Shown: piece by piece, positions 46,326 through 57,379 of the stretch
Numbering within the stretch: position 1 is the first letter of the stretch
Layout of the letters: each line of letters starts with the position of its first letter
Assembly (NCBI GenBank): GCA_963210315.1
Contig: OY723252.1
Coordinates: 2,205,346-2,269,345, forward strand
Source: Rhynchopus euleeides
Lineage: Eukaryota; Euglenozoa; Diplonemea; Diplonemida; Diplonemidae
Direction of reading: 5' to 3'
Length of the DNA: 64,000 nt
Program-made: the position numbers and the translations under genes
Notes under the pieces: model-generated
Seen by the model: only the letters and a program-made list of their open reading frames with translations
Told to the model about the DNA's origin: nothing
Database searches by the model: none

Positions 46326-48284
46326 ATGCCCGGCGCAACGCCGGGATGCGACGACACTGAGCTCCGCCTCGAGCTCCAGAGGCTGCGCCAAACATGCTTC
46401 CGCAAGGCAGTGCTGCGCGGGGGCGGCACGCGCTCCGCCCCGGCGGATTCCTGCAACCCCGCCGCATTCACGCACACCATCTCCACCGGGTTTGACATGC
46501 GTGTCTCACGCGCATTCAGCGGCCACCTCTCGGCTGTGGAGTCCGCACTGCTGGAGCGGGCCGCCCTGGAGGCAATGCCGTCCAACACCCCGACACCCCA
46601 ACACCTCCTGCAGGAAGCCAGCCTCCTGGCCGGCTTCCCCACCATGGCTGTCCGCCGGGTGGAACGCATGTGCCTCCTCGGGTCGCTGCCAGCCGGGTCA
46701 CCGCACCCTGCAGCTGCCCCAGGCGACCCCAACCCCGACGCCTGCGAGGTCCCCGCCTCCCCTGCAGGGGCGAGTGGGGTAGTCAGCCCTGCCGCCGCCA
46801 CCGCGGCGGCCGCGGCAGATGGGACCCCGGGACGGTTTGCCCCCACAGGGTCAGCCACAGCCACCGTTGAGACAGTCCTCGCCGCCCGGGCTGCGACCAC
46901 CACGTCACCCGCCTCCAGCACCGCCTCTCCACTCCACGGGCCGGAGCCTGGGCATGCCACCACCGCCTGCAGGCAGCATCCCCACGACATCCTACATCAC
47001 CACCACCTGCCACCGCCACCCGCCTCTGCTTCGGGCTATCTCCTGCCCCGCCCCGATGCCCCACCTGGTGCTGCACCTGGGCCCCTGTTGCTGGGGGTGC
47101 TGGAGAGTGGTGGAGATGGCGGTTGTGCCACAGCAGCATCCACCTTCACCCCATGCACCTCCCCGTGGGTTGCCATCCGGGAATCGCGGAGGGGCAGGGG
47201 GAGGGGCGCCGCCGCCTCGCGCCCTGCCGTGCACCGCCCCCTGCTGTGCGGCAGGACACCCGACGCCCCCGCCGCGGCGTCTGCCGGAGGGGGCGCCACC
47301 CCGGCATCAGGCACCGGGCTGCCGAGGCACTGCCCGCCCCCACGCCCCGCCTCCGCGCCTCTCCACCGTCACTCCACCCCGCCGCCACCGCCGCCTCCGC
47401 CACACCCCGCCGGGCCCGCGTTTACCCCAGAGCAGTACGCACACCGGCACCGGGTGCCACCAGGGTCGGTCCCTCTGGGGTGGGGGACAGGGGGGTCCGG
47501 CCGAGGTCTGTTGCCCTCCACTCCTGGCGGACCCGCAGTGGTGGTGGCGTGTCTGGGAGGGGGTGTGGGGAAAGCCACAGGCGGCGGCGGGAGCGGGGTG
47601 GTGTCTCCGCCGTCGGGGGGGTCGCGTGAGTCGTCGGATGGGTGCCCCTTTGGGGGCGCGGTGCTGGCGCAGCGGCAGCTGTGCGAGCTGTCTCAAGATC
47701 CCTCCTGCAACTGGTCCCCTGTCTCTCACGGCGCGGTTGCGGTGCGCGGGGACCGGGGTGTTCTGTCTTCGGGGGAGCGCTTCAGCGGTGGCGGCGGTGC
47801 CTCCGTGCAGCAGAGCAAGCTGCTGCCGCCGCCCTGCACTGTCCCGGTGGGTGCCGGTGGAGGTGGAGCTGGAGGCGGTGGAGGTGTCGGCGGCGCCCCA
47901 TCCCTCGCGCACCGCCGCAGCTTCCAGATCAACGTCGAGGAGCTGGTGGACGACCTGGAGGTGCCCCCTCTGTCGGAGAGCGCCCTCGCCTCACCCGTGC
48001 GGACAGAGGACCTGGCCTCCCTCCAGTGCGACAGCGGCTGGGACTCACCGCCCTGCAGCAACCCCCACCTGCCCTCCCCGCGGTGTGGAGGCGGAGGCGC
48101 CGGTGCCGGTGTGTCGGAGAGCGGGAGCCCCAGCCCCAGCCCCCTTTGCACCGCCCCTCCGCGCGGTGTGTCGGTGGTGGCGGCGTTGCAGCCACCTCTG
48201 CGCCCCGTTGGGGCTGGCGGTGGCGGCAGCGGCAGCGGAGCTGCCGCAGTGGTGCCGGGCGTGACCCGGCGGGGTGGCTGCGGG

Positions 48285-48315
<31 letters not shown>

Positions 48316-51300
48316 CGGGAGGGTCGTCCCCGCTGTCCCGCAGTGTGGCTGTGGTGGCGGATCCTGCGGGAGGTGGAGCTGAGGTGGGTCGGGGGGTGCC
48401 GGCTGCGCAGTCCGCCCCACTGGAGGCGGAGGCTGCCTCGGGCAGCATCACAATCGACATCGCCAGCGGGGCCGGTGCGGAGGGGCAGTCCGAGGCGGAG
48501 TCAGGGCAGTGCAGCGGGGGGGGCTCCCCGGGGGCTCAGCCTGCTGCTGGTGCCGCACCCCCATCGCCTTCACCCGACACCCTCCGTGGGGAGGGCGCAT
48601 ACACCGCACAGCCGCAGCCGCATCCGCGGCACAAGCGGCAGGCGCGGCGCCGCGGGCGGCGGCGCTCCTCCCACAGGAGGGAGCCGCCGCCTCTGCGGAT
48701 CGAGCCGGGGATGAACCGACACCTCCAGCACCAACGGCAGCACCGCGCCCCCCCAGCAAGGTGCACCCAGGAGGGGCAGGAGGCGGTGGGGGGTGGTGGC
48801 GGTGGCGGTGTCTGCCGCGCGCTGGCTGCGGACGACCCCACCGGGTTTGTGTCGGACGAGCAGGGGGATGGGGATGTGAGCCGGCACCACGGCCTGTCGG
48901 AGTATGTGCGGCACAACGCTGCGATGAACAGCTGCGACACCGCCGCCGCCACTGCCGCCGCGACCGCCACCTCCGCTGGGCCAGCCGCTGCAGCGATCGT
49001 TGCGGCACTCGCCTGTATCGCCTCCGGCACCACTGCCTGCGACACGCCGCTGCCGCAGTTCCGCAGGCGTGCCAGGAAGCTACGCCTCGTCACGTCTGCG
49101 GTGCGTGCCGCATCTGACAGCACAGCGGCAGCAGGGCATACGAGGGGCGAGGGTGGCGGTGCTGTTGGCGGCAGTGCCTTCGTGCCGCGCCTCAGGCGTG
49201 GCTTCCCACACCTCGCACCCTGTGCGCCGGTGCTGACACCTCTGGCGCGACCCGGGAATGAGCTCCTGATGGAGCGGAGGGGCGTCCTGCGGGCTGTCGT
49301 GGTGGGGATCGACTTCTACGACGACCCCCGTCTTCTGCCGTGCCACCAGGCAGCAGGCGATGCCATCACACTCGCGCTGATCCTCCGCCGGGCAGGGTAT
49401 GCGGTCGAAGAGCTGCATCGCACCGCGCTGCGTCCCAACCGGGGGAATGTGATGAGCGCCGTGCGGCACGCCCGGCAGGCCTGCCAACGCCCCGAGGATG
49501 TGTGCCTTGTCGTGTTCATCGGCCTGGGGCAGTTCTCCGGATCCCTCGCGGGGGGGAGGGGTGGCGGGTTGGGGTGTGCCGGGGGCGCTGGCGCGCAGCT
49601 CCGCATCTTCACCTGCGAGTACCAGCCGCACCGCACGGATGACGGGTGCCCCGGGGTCATCAGCATGGCGGATCTCACGGAGGACTGCGCAGACGCCCCG
49701 CAGCTCCCGGTGGTGATGTGCGACACGGTGTCCTGCTTCGGGTCGCTCCGCCGCACGCCCGACGCGCGGCACTCTGAGGGCGGGTATGTCTATGTCGGGG
49801 GGCGGCCCAGTATCGGGGGGCAACTGGAGGCGCGCTGTGGGAAGCGGTACAGCTTCCTCGCGTCGTACTACTTCAAAAAGGCCTTTCTGGGGCACGCCTC
49901 GAGGGAGTTCCGGGTCAGCACTAACACCTTCAACGTGTATCTGGAGAAGAAGCTGAAGCTGAGGGGCGTGCATCACGTCACGACAAACGCGCTGTGCCTC
50001 CACGGGAGTGACGTTGTTCTCATCGAGCGGCACGAGGTTGCCTACGACAAGCGGGAGATCAAGGAGCGGGGGGCGCTCTCCCGCCTCAAGCCTGTCAAGA
50101 TCCACCTCAGCTGCTTCGTGTCACGGATGCGGTTCGACATCGGGCAGCAGCACCTCCCCATCGCTGTGGCCTCCATGCTGCGCAAGCTCTGCTCGGAGCG
50201 GCACCCCTCGCGGGGCACCCTCACGAGCGACACCAGCTTCCACAGGGCACGTGCCGGGAGTGCCTCGTGGCTCCTCGGCGCCTCCGCTGCAGCTGGGAAG
50301 CGTGGCCCGGTGGCTGCTGCTGCTGCGGCATGCGCCCCATCCCTTCAGGCCCCGCCGGCACGTCGCAGCCACGGCTCTCAGCGAGCCGCGGCTGACCTGG
50401 GTGGGTGCAGCGGCGCTGCCCGCCGCCTCAGCGACACACCTGCCGCGGATGTGGCGGGGGTCGCGCCCCGGCGCGCGTCGAACCCGCCCATCCACGCCAC
50501 GGTGCGTCAGGTGTATCCACACAACGCGACCCTGCTGGTGTTGGATGGGGACGTGTCGGGGTCCGTGCTGTACACCCGGTCCAGCTACGCCACGACGCAC
50601 GTCTGGTATGCAGTGCGCAATGCGGTTGGCGACCCACGCGCGGAGGTGAGCTTCTTCCTCTACCGAGGCAAGGTCATGGCGCAGGTCCACTCCGAGAAGA
50701 TCCGGACGAATCACAGGTTTGACCGTCTGCTGATCCCGCCCGAAGGCTGTGGCGACAGAGATGGGGCTCGGAGAGGGTCACAGCCTGACTCACCGACATC
50801 GCCAGGGTCGCCCGGCATCCGCACACGTGAGGGTGGTGGTGGTGGCGGTGGTGCGGCACAGCCCTTCCTTCCGCGCCGCCTGAGGCCTGACGGGTCAGAG
50901 CAGGCGGCGGACGCCGTCGCGGCGGCGGCGGGTGGGGGACGCCGGCTCAGCCCCCTGCCGCGGGGATCACTGTTTCAGGTGGACCCCACATGGATGCAGG
51001 ACACGGACGAAGTGGTATGCACTGGAGGTGTGGCTGGCACTGCCGCCTGCCAATGCTCTTCCAACGGGCACAGAGTGTTCTCTTCTTGCGTGTCGCACTG
51101 CATAGGGTGGCGGATGTGGTGCTCAGCCAGCTGATCCCTGCTGCTTTCCCAGCCGTGTGGTGGGGGGCGAGCATTTCAGAGAGTGGGAGGGGAGGGGGTG
51201 ACGGCACGGCCCATCATAATCATACCCAACACAGAACATGCAGTTCCCATTTCCTACCCCCCGCCCCCCCTCACCTGCAGGACGAGGAAGCCGTTCAGCC

Positions 51301-52060
51301 TTCGCAGAAGCGGCGGCGCGCCAAGGGGCGTGTGTACGCACCCATGCACCGGAAGGTCAACCCCGATGCCTTTGAGGGCTACACGTTGGAGGATGCGCTC
51401 GACTATGTCGATCTCACGCTGCACGCCAGCATGCGGCACTACGACAAGCTGGACCGGGCTGTGCGGTCGGGCGAGCTGGAAGGGCTGCTGGTGCCCTTCT
51501 CGCTGCGCATGGTTGTCCTCGACGAGGAGACGCGCAGGCTTGAGGAGAGCGCGGAACGCATACAGGCTGTCTGGAGATGCGTCGCCACGAAGAAGGTCTG
51601 GATCCCCCGCTTTGTCGTGTTCCGCAAGGAGCACATCGGGAGGGCGCAGACCGTGCAGCTGCGTGGCGAGGGCATCGACAGCCTGAAGGAGCAGCACCTC
51701 ACGGGGCAGCGGGCGGTGCTCGAGGGGGAGGAGGCGGAGATGCGCGGCGACAAACACATGTGGGAGGTGGAGGAGCGGACGCTGCTGGCGCAGAGCGCCA
51801 TCAGATCGCTGTGGCGCTGCGACGCTTCCGCCCGGGAGCGGGTTGCGCAGGGGGAGGCGCTGGGGGCGCTGCAGCTGGCGGAGCATCTCGGGCGCCTCAA
51901 CGCCACGGTGCACGAGACAGCCCTCCGCAAGCACAGCCTCAAGGTGGGGAGGGTGTGGCACGCGTACTACACGGGGCACGGCAACATCGCGAGGGATGAG
52001 AAGTGCTGCAGGGGGCGCCTCGAATGGAGTCTCGCAACTGCCGCCGTTCCCGGTGCATGA
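46326..52060 (+). CDS. Very large pseudo-caspase (metacaspase-like) protein with IQ-like C-terminus, two exons
   Basis: Exons 46326-51014 and 51281-52060 give 1822 residues. I start at the ATG at 46326 (MPGATPGCDDTELRLEL). Residues 1-130 are helical and unassigned. About 130-970 is low complexity, rich in Gly, Pro, Ala and Ser (one run of eight Ser). The caspase fold spans roughly 985-1250, with the opening strand RAVVVGIDFYDDPRLL and the helix QAAGDAITLALILRRAGY. The catalytic His motif (normally YSGHG) reads VFIGLGQ at 1063-1069, and the Cys motif (normally DCCHSG) reads CDTVSCFGS at 1132-1140, with Val1135 in the usual Cys position, so peptidase activity is unlikely. The second exon has two IQ-like helices (ERIQAVWRCVATKK near 1651, AIRSLWRCDASARER near 1730) that could bind calmodulin. 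The role is unknown; a regulatory pseudo-protease is the best guess. Confidence 0.75.
51015..51280 (+). other. Intron, 266 bp, GT-AG
   Basis: The donor is GTG|GTATGC and the acceptor is CACCTGCAG|GAC, phase 0. Splicing joins QDTDEV to DEEAVQPSQKRRRAKGR and avoids the stop at 51132-51134. The last 25 bases are C-rich. Confidence 0.8.
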
Positions 52061-52472
52061 TGCGGTGTCTCCAGAGGCCTCTGTGTGGCGGAAAGGGAGC
52101 AGTGGGGTGTGGGGTGGGGTGGGACCCGGCCTGCAGAAGGGAGGCAACGCGGTGTGGGGCGGCTGGGCCCATCGGGGCCCACCGCCCCTCCCCGGTCCCA
52201 CGCTTGCCTCGCGTGTGTGCGGGGCAGGCACAGAGGCACACACAGGCACAAGGCGCACCCCTGCCCCCTGTCTCCCCGAGGAGCGGACCCCCAACGCAGC
52301 CCAGCCCCTGCCCGTCACTCCCCTCACTTGTGTGTGTTGTCCACACCGCACCGCCCCACGCCCCACAAGGAGGGGTTGTGCTCTTGCGATTGCATTCTTT
52401 GCACCCTCCCGTGACTGAGCCACACCGCACCGCCAGGCACACACGCACAGCCAGCACGTCTGTCGAACCACT
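52061..52472. other. Short intergenic region
   Basis: No gene. C-rich sequence with several AG candidates between 52400 and 52455 precedes the next ATG. Open frames on either strand are unsupported. Confidence 0.5.
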
Positions 52473-52769
52473 ATGCTTGTGTTCCTGAGGGACACTGAGT
52501 CTAAGGAGGAGCACCCGGTGGACATCGAGGAGGACGCCATGGTGGTGCAGCTGAAGCAGCAGGCACTCGGAGTGGTGCTCAAGTCGCCCCCAGACGCACT
52601 TGTCGAAGATGTGGAGCTGTCGGTGGATGGGGACGTCCTCGACGACACGACGCCTCTGCGCGGCGCCCCTGTGTCGGAAGAGTGCTGCATCGACGTGGCG
52701 CTGTCGGCCGCACGCTTCGTTGAGCAGCTGCAGAAGAGGCTGCGGGGCAAGCGCTGGAGATGGACATGA
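52473..52769 (+). CDS. Ubiquitin-like N-terminal part of a DUF4116 protein
   Basis: 98 codons from an ATG (MLVFLRDTESKEEHPVDIEE). The pattern of a leading beta hairpin, EEDAMVVQLKQQALGVVL in the helix position, DVELSVDGDVLDDTTPL and a final CIDVALSA strand matches a ubiquitin-like fold. It ends RWRWT. The DUF4116 frame begins 10 bases before this stop (ATG at 52760) in another frame. Either the two overlap as separate cistrons or a one-base change near 52745-52757 has split an original fusion, which I find more likely: no leader-acceptor-like site separates them, and the frame left of 52760 runs on as ...ALEMDMNTIPTW. Confidence 0.55.
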   Translation: MLVFLRDTESKEEHPVDIEEDAMVVQLKQQALGVVLKSPPDALVEDVELSVDGDVLDDTTPLRGAPVSEECCIDVALSAARFVEQLQKRLRGKRWRWT

Positions 52770-55374
52770 ACACCATCCCCACATGGGCGCTTCGGCATGA
52801 GGTGGCGCTCTTGATGGTGCAGTGCGACGGCAATGCGTTGCAGATCCTCGACGCCTCATTCCGCAGTGACAAGGCCATCGTCATCGAAGCGGTGCGCAGT
52901 GTCGGTGACGCACTTCAACACGCTTCCGAAGAGCTGCGTGATGACAAGGACGTCGTGCTGATGTCTTGCGATCTCGAGTTTGCCTCACTTCGACTTCGGG
53001 CCTGCAAGCCGGTGGTCATGGCGGTCGTCCAAAGCAACGGCGATGCACTCCAGTACGCCTCTGAGGCCCTCCGCAACGACAGGCAGGTGGCGATGACGGC
53101 AGGTGAGGGCATCCACTACGCAAGCGTTGAACGGCGCAACGAGAAGGAGCTTGTCCTCCGGGCCATCCGGCTGGATTTCGAGAATGGAGGCATCCCCCTT
53201 TGTCCAGCTACACACCACGGCGACAGCGAGGTGGTGCTGTCAAACGTGCGTCTGAACGGAGACAGCTTGGGAGAGGCATCTGACGATCTGCGCGACAACA
53301 CAGAGTTCCAACGTGAGGCTGTTCGGTGGGACGGTTCGGTGTTGCAGCGTGTCCCCCATCTGAACCAAGACCGAGACCTTGTGCTGGCAGCAGTCGAGGG
53401 GTGATGGGTCGTCAGGGTAGCGGACCTGGCGACTACGGCTGGCACCTCCACGTGGTGAACCCTGGGGGCCTTTGCGAACAGACCGTTGAGGTAATGATGC
53501 GTCACATATGTCGCACGCTTTGCTTAAGGTAGCGCAGTAGCGCATTGCGTGGTCGGGGGCCGGACGTATCCCTCTGGAGAACCGGTGTTTCGCTTAGGCC
53601 GCTAAGACCAGCCAGGCTGCACACGGCGCTTAATGAAGCGCGCCGCGTGGCCAGAAGTAACTGTGGGCGGCAACCGTGTTACGTGTTTTTCACCGGGGCG
53701 CGTGGGACAAGTTTACCGCACACGCGCACGTGGGACAAGTTTAACGCACACGTGGCTCCCCCGGCTTTGTCTTCCTTTCGCCTCTCTACTTTTAGTTCTT
53801 TTTAACACGATCTTCTGTCCGTACCTGTTGTCGGCAAGCCGACCGCGACCAGGAACGCCTCTGCAATCACTGTGGTGGTGAGTGTCCGTTGGCCTGTTCA
53901 ACCAGCCGTTGCTACGCCTTCTCCTTTTTACGCCCACTGGGTTGGAGTTGAACCGCGCAATCGTTCATCCGACCGCAGCTTTATGCGACCGGCGCGGTGG
54001 AAACAAACGAGTGCATTAATCGTATTTTGTTGCACATTGCTTCCTTCCTTTCTACCTTTTAGCCTTTTCCCGCCAGCCCACAGAGATAGGAGCACGCTCT
54101 CCCTTTTTATTGCTGTTCTTGCTGTTTGCTTTTAGCTGGGTCCGCCCCGGCGAAGACCGGCGTCTTCTGGCCGTCTGGGGGGTCTGGCAATTGCGCCGGG
54201 CTCCCTGGATCCTCTGGATGAGTCAGTCTCAAAACAAAACATAATTGTGCTGGCAGCAGTCGAGACGACACCCTGGGCACTCGAGTACGCCCACCCTTCC
54301 CTGCAGTGCGACAGGGAGGTACTGCTGGCTGCGATGCGCAGCGCGGGGTCGTGTCACGCACTGAAGTGTGCCGCATCCCACCTGAAGAAGGACGAGGAGG
54401 TGGTGCTGGCAGGTGTGCGGCGTGACCCACGTGTGCTCGGAGAGGCAGACAAGTCACTCCAGGCCAACAAGGACTTCGTGATGCAGTGCGTCAAGCTGAA
54501 TGGGTGCGCCCTGCGGCACGCCCACCCCTCCGTGATGCGCGACACGGAGGTGCAGCTTGCCGCGGTGGCGCAGCACCCGGATGCCTTGGAGTTCTGTGAT
54601 GCGTCGATCCGCAACAACAAGGATGTGGTCCTCGCAGCCGTGCAGAAGGATTGCTATAGTGTGGCGTTCAAATATGCTTCAGACAACCTGCGCAAGAATC
54701 GTGAGGTTGTGCTTGCTGCTGTGAAGTCAACAGGGCGGACCCTGGAACATGCTGACTACGTCTTCCGCAAGGACGAGGAGGTGGTGCTCGCAGCCGCACA
54801 CGGTGGCGGGTATGGTCTCGACTTCGCCGACCCTTCTTTCTACAGCAACAGAGACTTCATGCTTGCAGCCGTCCGCAAGTGCGGGTGCGTGCTTCGCTAC
54901 GCCAGCGCTTCATTGTGGCGTGACGAAGAGCTTCAACTGGCTGCCGTCTTGCAGGACGGGAGGGCAATGGAGTACGCTGACCCTTCACTGCGAGGCGACA
55001 GATCGGTTGTGCTTCAAGCAGCCCGCGCACACGGCGAGGCACTGCGGTTCGTCGACCCAGTGTTCTGTGCCGACGAAGAGGTGGTCCTCGCAGCCGTGAA
55101 GAGTTCCGGCTTTGGGCTGCGCTTCGCCGACCACACTCTGTGGAACAAGCGTGAGGTGGTACTGGCAGCTGTGCAACGGGAGGGACTTGCCCTGAAGTTC
55201 GCCCCCACAGCGCTGTGCTGCGACAAGGAGGTGGTGCTGGCGGCTGTGCGTGCCGACCCAGAGGCCTTCATCCACGCATCTGCCCTGCTGCGGCGCGACA
55301 GCGATGTCCTTGCTGCCGCCTTCCCTGAGCTGTATGAGACGAACAACAAGAGACGCCGCTGCCTGTGCATGTGA
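52760..55374 (+). pseudogene. DUF4116 repeat gene interrupted by an 846-bp retroposon
   Basis: DUF4116 repeats are ~50-residue helical units of unknown function, often in long arrays in protists. The 5' part (52760-53398) carries about four or five units with the signature (D/E)xxVVLxAVxxNGDALQYASExLRxD and ends DLVLAAVE. The 3' part (54265-55374) resumes in the same repeat phase with TTPWALEYAHPSLQCDREVLLAA and continues with about seven more units to NNKRRRCLCM. Between them lies the insertion at 53399-54244, bounded by a 20-bp duplication. As it stands the transcript would stop at 53402-53404 unless the insert is spliced out. The 3' part stays open throughout, so the interruption looks recent, or the truncated form is tolerated. 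A possible frame break also separates the ubiquitin-like start. Confidence 0.85.
53399..54244 (+). mobile_element. SINE-like retroposon (846 bp) with A-rich tail
   Basis: Flanked by exact 20-bp direct repeats (53379-53398 and 54245-54264, TTGTGCTGGCAGCAGTCGAG), and it ends CAAAACAAAACATAA: a long target duplication plus an A-rich tail mark target-primed reverse transcription. An A-box-like TAGCGGACCTGG lies at 53418-53429, 20 bases from the 5' end, as in tRNA-derived SINEs, but I find no good B box. The interior has a short tandem repeat (GTGGGACAAGTTTA twice, near 53702-53745) and no protein. At ~850 bp it is long for a SINE, so a chimeric SINE or truncated LINE 3' end is also possible. Confidence 0.8.
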
Positions 55375-55974
55375 TGCCACCCCTTCCTGTCACAGCGCGA
55401 GATGACGGACACAGCCTGCATCCCGAGTGAAGCGAGGCGGGCTTTGCTGCACCTTACTCTACATCACGACCCCCTACCCCACCACACCCACCCACACCCA
55501 CACCCACAACATCTATTCATTGTGCGAGGCAGAGTCAGAATATGAACGAATCGCCAACGTTGCCATCTTTTCCTCACTCCACCTGATGTTCCAGCAGGGC
55601 TCTTCTGCCTGCAGAACGCACGGAACTCTCGTCAATGTTGTTGTCTCAGCAACACTGAAGGCGGTGGTGGAGAAGAAGCACCCCGTGAACTGATGCATTG
55701 CCAGCGGCGCTGAGTTCACAATTCGGGCGGAACGCCGCCTTCACCGAGGGCCTCCTCCGCGACCGGATCCGTCAGGCCACGAGCGGCTATGGCAAGGCCG
55801 CTATCTCAACCGTGGTCGTGGCGGGGTCCGGTCGTCGGGTTCTTTGTTTTTGGCAGAACAACGTATTTTGGCACCGTTCGTACAAACAGAGAACGCAGCT
55901 CCGAGTCTTTTTTTTGGTGAAACACACCTGGTGCGGTGAAATTACCGCAAGCGTCATGCTGGGGCGGAAGGGCA

Positions 55975-56190
55975 GATGCCCCTGCAACAGCTCCCAGTGG
56001 GGGGAAGCAGGCCGCCCCTCACCTGCTCTCTCAGTCACACCTGGTGGCGAAGGCCCCTTTACCTTTCCTTTTTCCTTTTCGTCTCGCCGGTGGGGGGCCT
56101 CGCTACCAGGTGTGGCTGAGTGAGAAGACAAAGTGAGCAACAGCCCCACTTCCCCTCACTGACTACGACGAGCTGTGACTGATCGCCACC
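55975..56190. repeat. Two facing copies of a ~100-bp palindromic repeat
   Basis: CTCAGTCACACCTGGTGGCGAAGGCC (left copy, split by me at 56034-56056) faces GGCCTCGCTACCAGGTGTGG then CTGAGTGAG (right copy, from 56096). The right copy continues CCCACTTCCCCTCACTGAC, GAGCTGTGACTGATCGCC. Each copy has near-inverted ends of the type GGCCCTCGCTACCAG, giving MITE-like structure. They resemble 57280-57379 and 10990-11076. Confidence 0.65.
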
Positions 56191-56544
56191 CCACCCCCAC
56201 CCCGAGTTGTAGACCAGAGGGCAGTGTCTAGTGGGAGGGGGTCTGAGTGTTGTATGATTTAGAAGCCGAAACACGGCGTCGCTTTGAGATTGCCTGGCTC
56301 ATCTTTTACCTTCTTGTTTATACCATCCCTGTAAGGGCATTGCCCTCAGTCCTGCTTGCAGTGCGGGGCGCCAATGGGTCAGAGGAGGCTTGCCTCTGAC
56401 TGTCGATATACGGAAAGACAGGGGGCTATTCAGCCCCTATACCCCGCTGTTGTGTGTATCCCTGCCATGCACGCTCTTTTTGGCCCTGTGCTGCGTGCAT
56501 GTGCTCGTCTCTGGGTGTCTCTGGCCACACCCGTGGGGTTGCCA

Positions 56545-56800
56545 CGGGAGTGTTGGCGTATGATCTGCCAGCCTGCAGGGGTGCTGGTGTTGGGGCAGCG
56601 AGAAGGTGCTCTCCCCTTCTTTCTGCTTCGCCTATTCTTTACCCCTACTTCCCCAGCCCCCGCACACACAACGCACCGAGGTAGCGGTAGGTGGAACCTG
56701 CTGCGCTGACCCCACCCAAGCAGCCACATAAGACTTGGGCGTATGATCTGCCAGCCTGTGGGAGGGTTGGCGTTGGGGCAGCGAGAAGGGCCGAAAAAAG
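56545..56800 (+). repeat. Direct repeat pair of ~55-60 bp
   Basis: GGCGTATGATCTGCCAGCCT followed by TTGGGGCAGCGAGAAGG occurs at about 56547-56607 and again at 56739-56790, with differences in the middle. Spacing is about 190 bp. No coding meaning is apparent. Confidence 0.7.
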
Positions 56801-57279
56801 AAGAAACGATTATTCTCGGGCCCCGAAATCTGTTTTTTCACTCTGCATAACCTACACATTCTGGGGGTGGCGTCTCGGGTTTTGGTCCACCCCCAGTATC
56901 TTTTGGCCCCGTTCTGTTCTGTGTGGCTCATCGTCTGTATTGGCGTTCGTTGGCTTTGCTGTTGGTTTTGCTTTCGTTTCATCTGACTTTGTTCACACGC
57001 AGGGGTTGCTTGGCCCACAGGGTGGCAGTGCTGCATCAGGAGAAACCACATGGCAACCCAGCACCACCAGCCGAACCCTTTGTGTCAACCCTCCCCATTC
57101 CACACCCCTACCCATCCCCTTTCTACTTGCATTTCCTTTTCCCTTTTCTGTTTCTTTGCGTTAACCAGGCTCCTGGTCTCTCGGAAAGAAGACTGTTGTC
57201 AGCGCATGTGTTCACCCATGTACCCCGCACAGGTAACCGAACCAGCGCACAAACAAAATCCTTTTCCATTTCCCTTTCC

Positions 57280-57379
57280 TGGGGGCCCTCGCTACCAGTC
57301 ACAGCTCGTCAGTCAGTGAGGGGAAGTGGGCCGTGGCTCACTTCTTCTCACTCAGTCACATCTGGTCGCGAGGGCCCCC
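57280..57379. repeat. Palindromic ~100-bp repeat, best-preserved copy
   Basis: It starts TGGGGGCCCTCGCTACCAG and ends CTGGTCGCGAGGGCCCCC; the ends are inverted copies with about one or two mismatches. The core reads TCACAGCTCGTCAGTCAGTG then AGGGGAAGTGGGCC. CT-rich tracts flank both sides. It could be a MITE or a structured RNA-forming repeat. Confidence 0.7.

Noticed and set aside
47700-48460. Overlapping + and - frames in the low-complexity part of the caspase-like gene
   Set aside because: High GC leaves all frames open; only one frame leads into the caspase fold.
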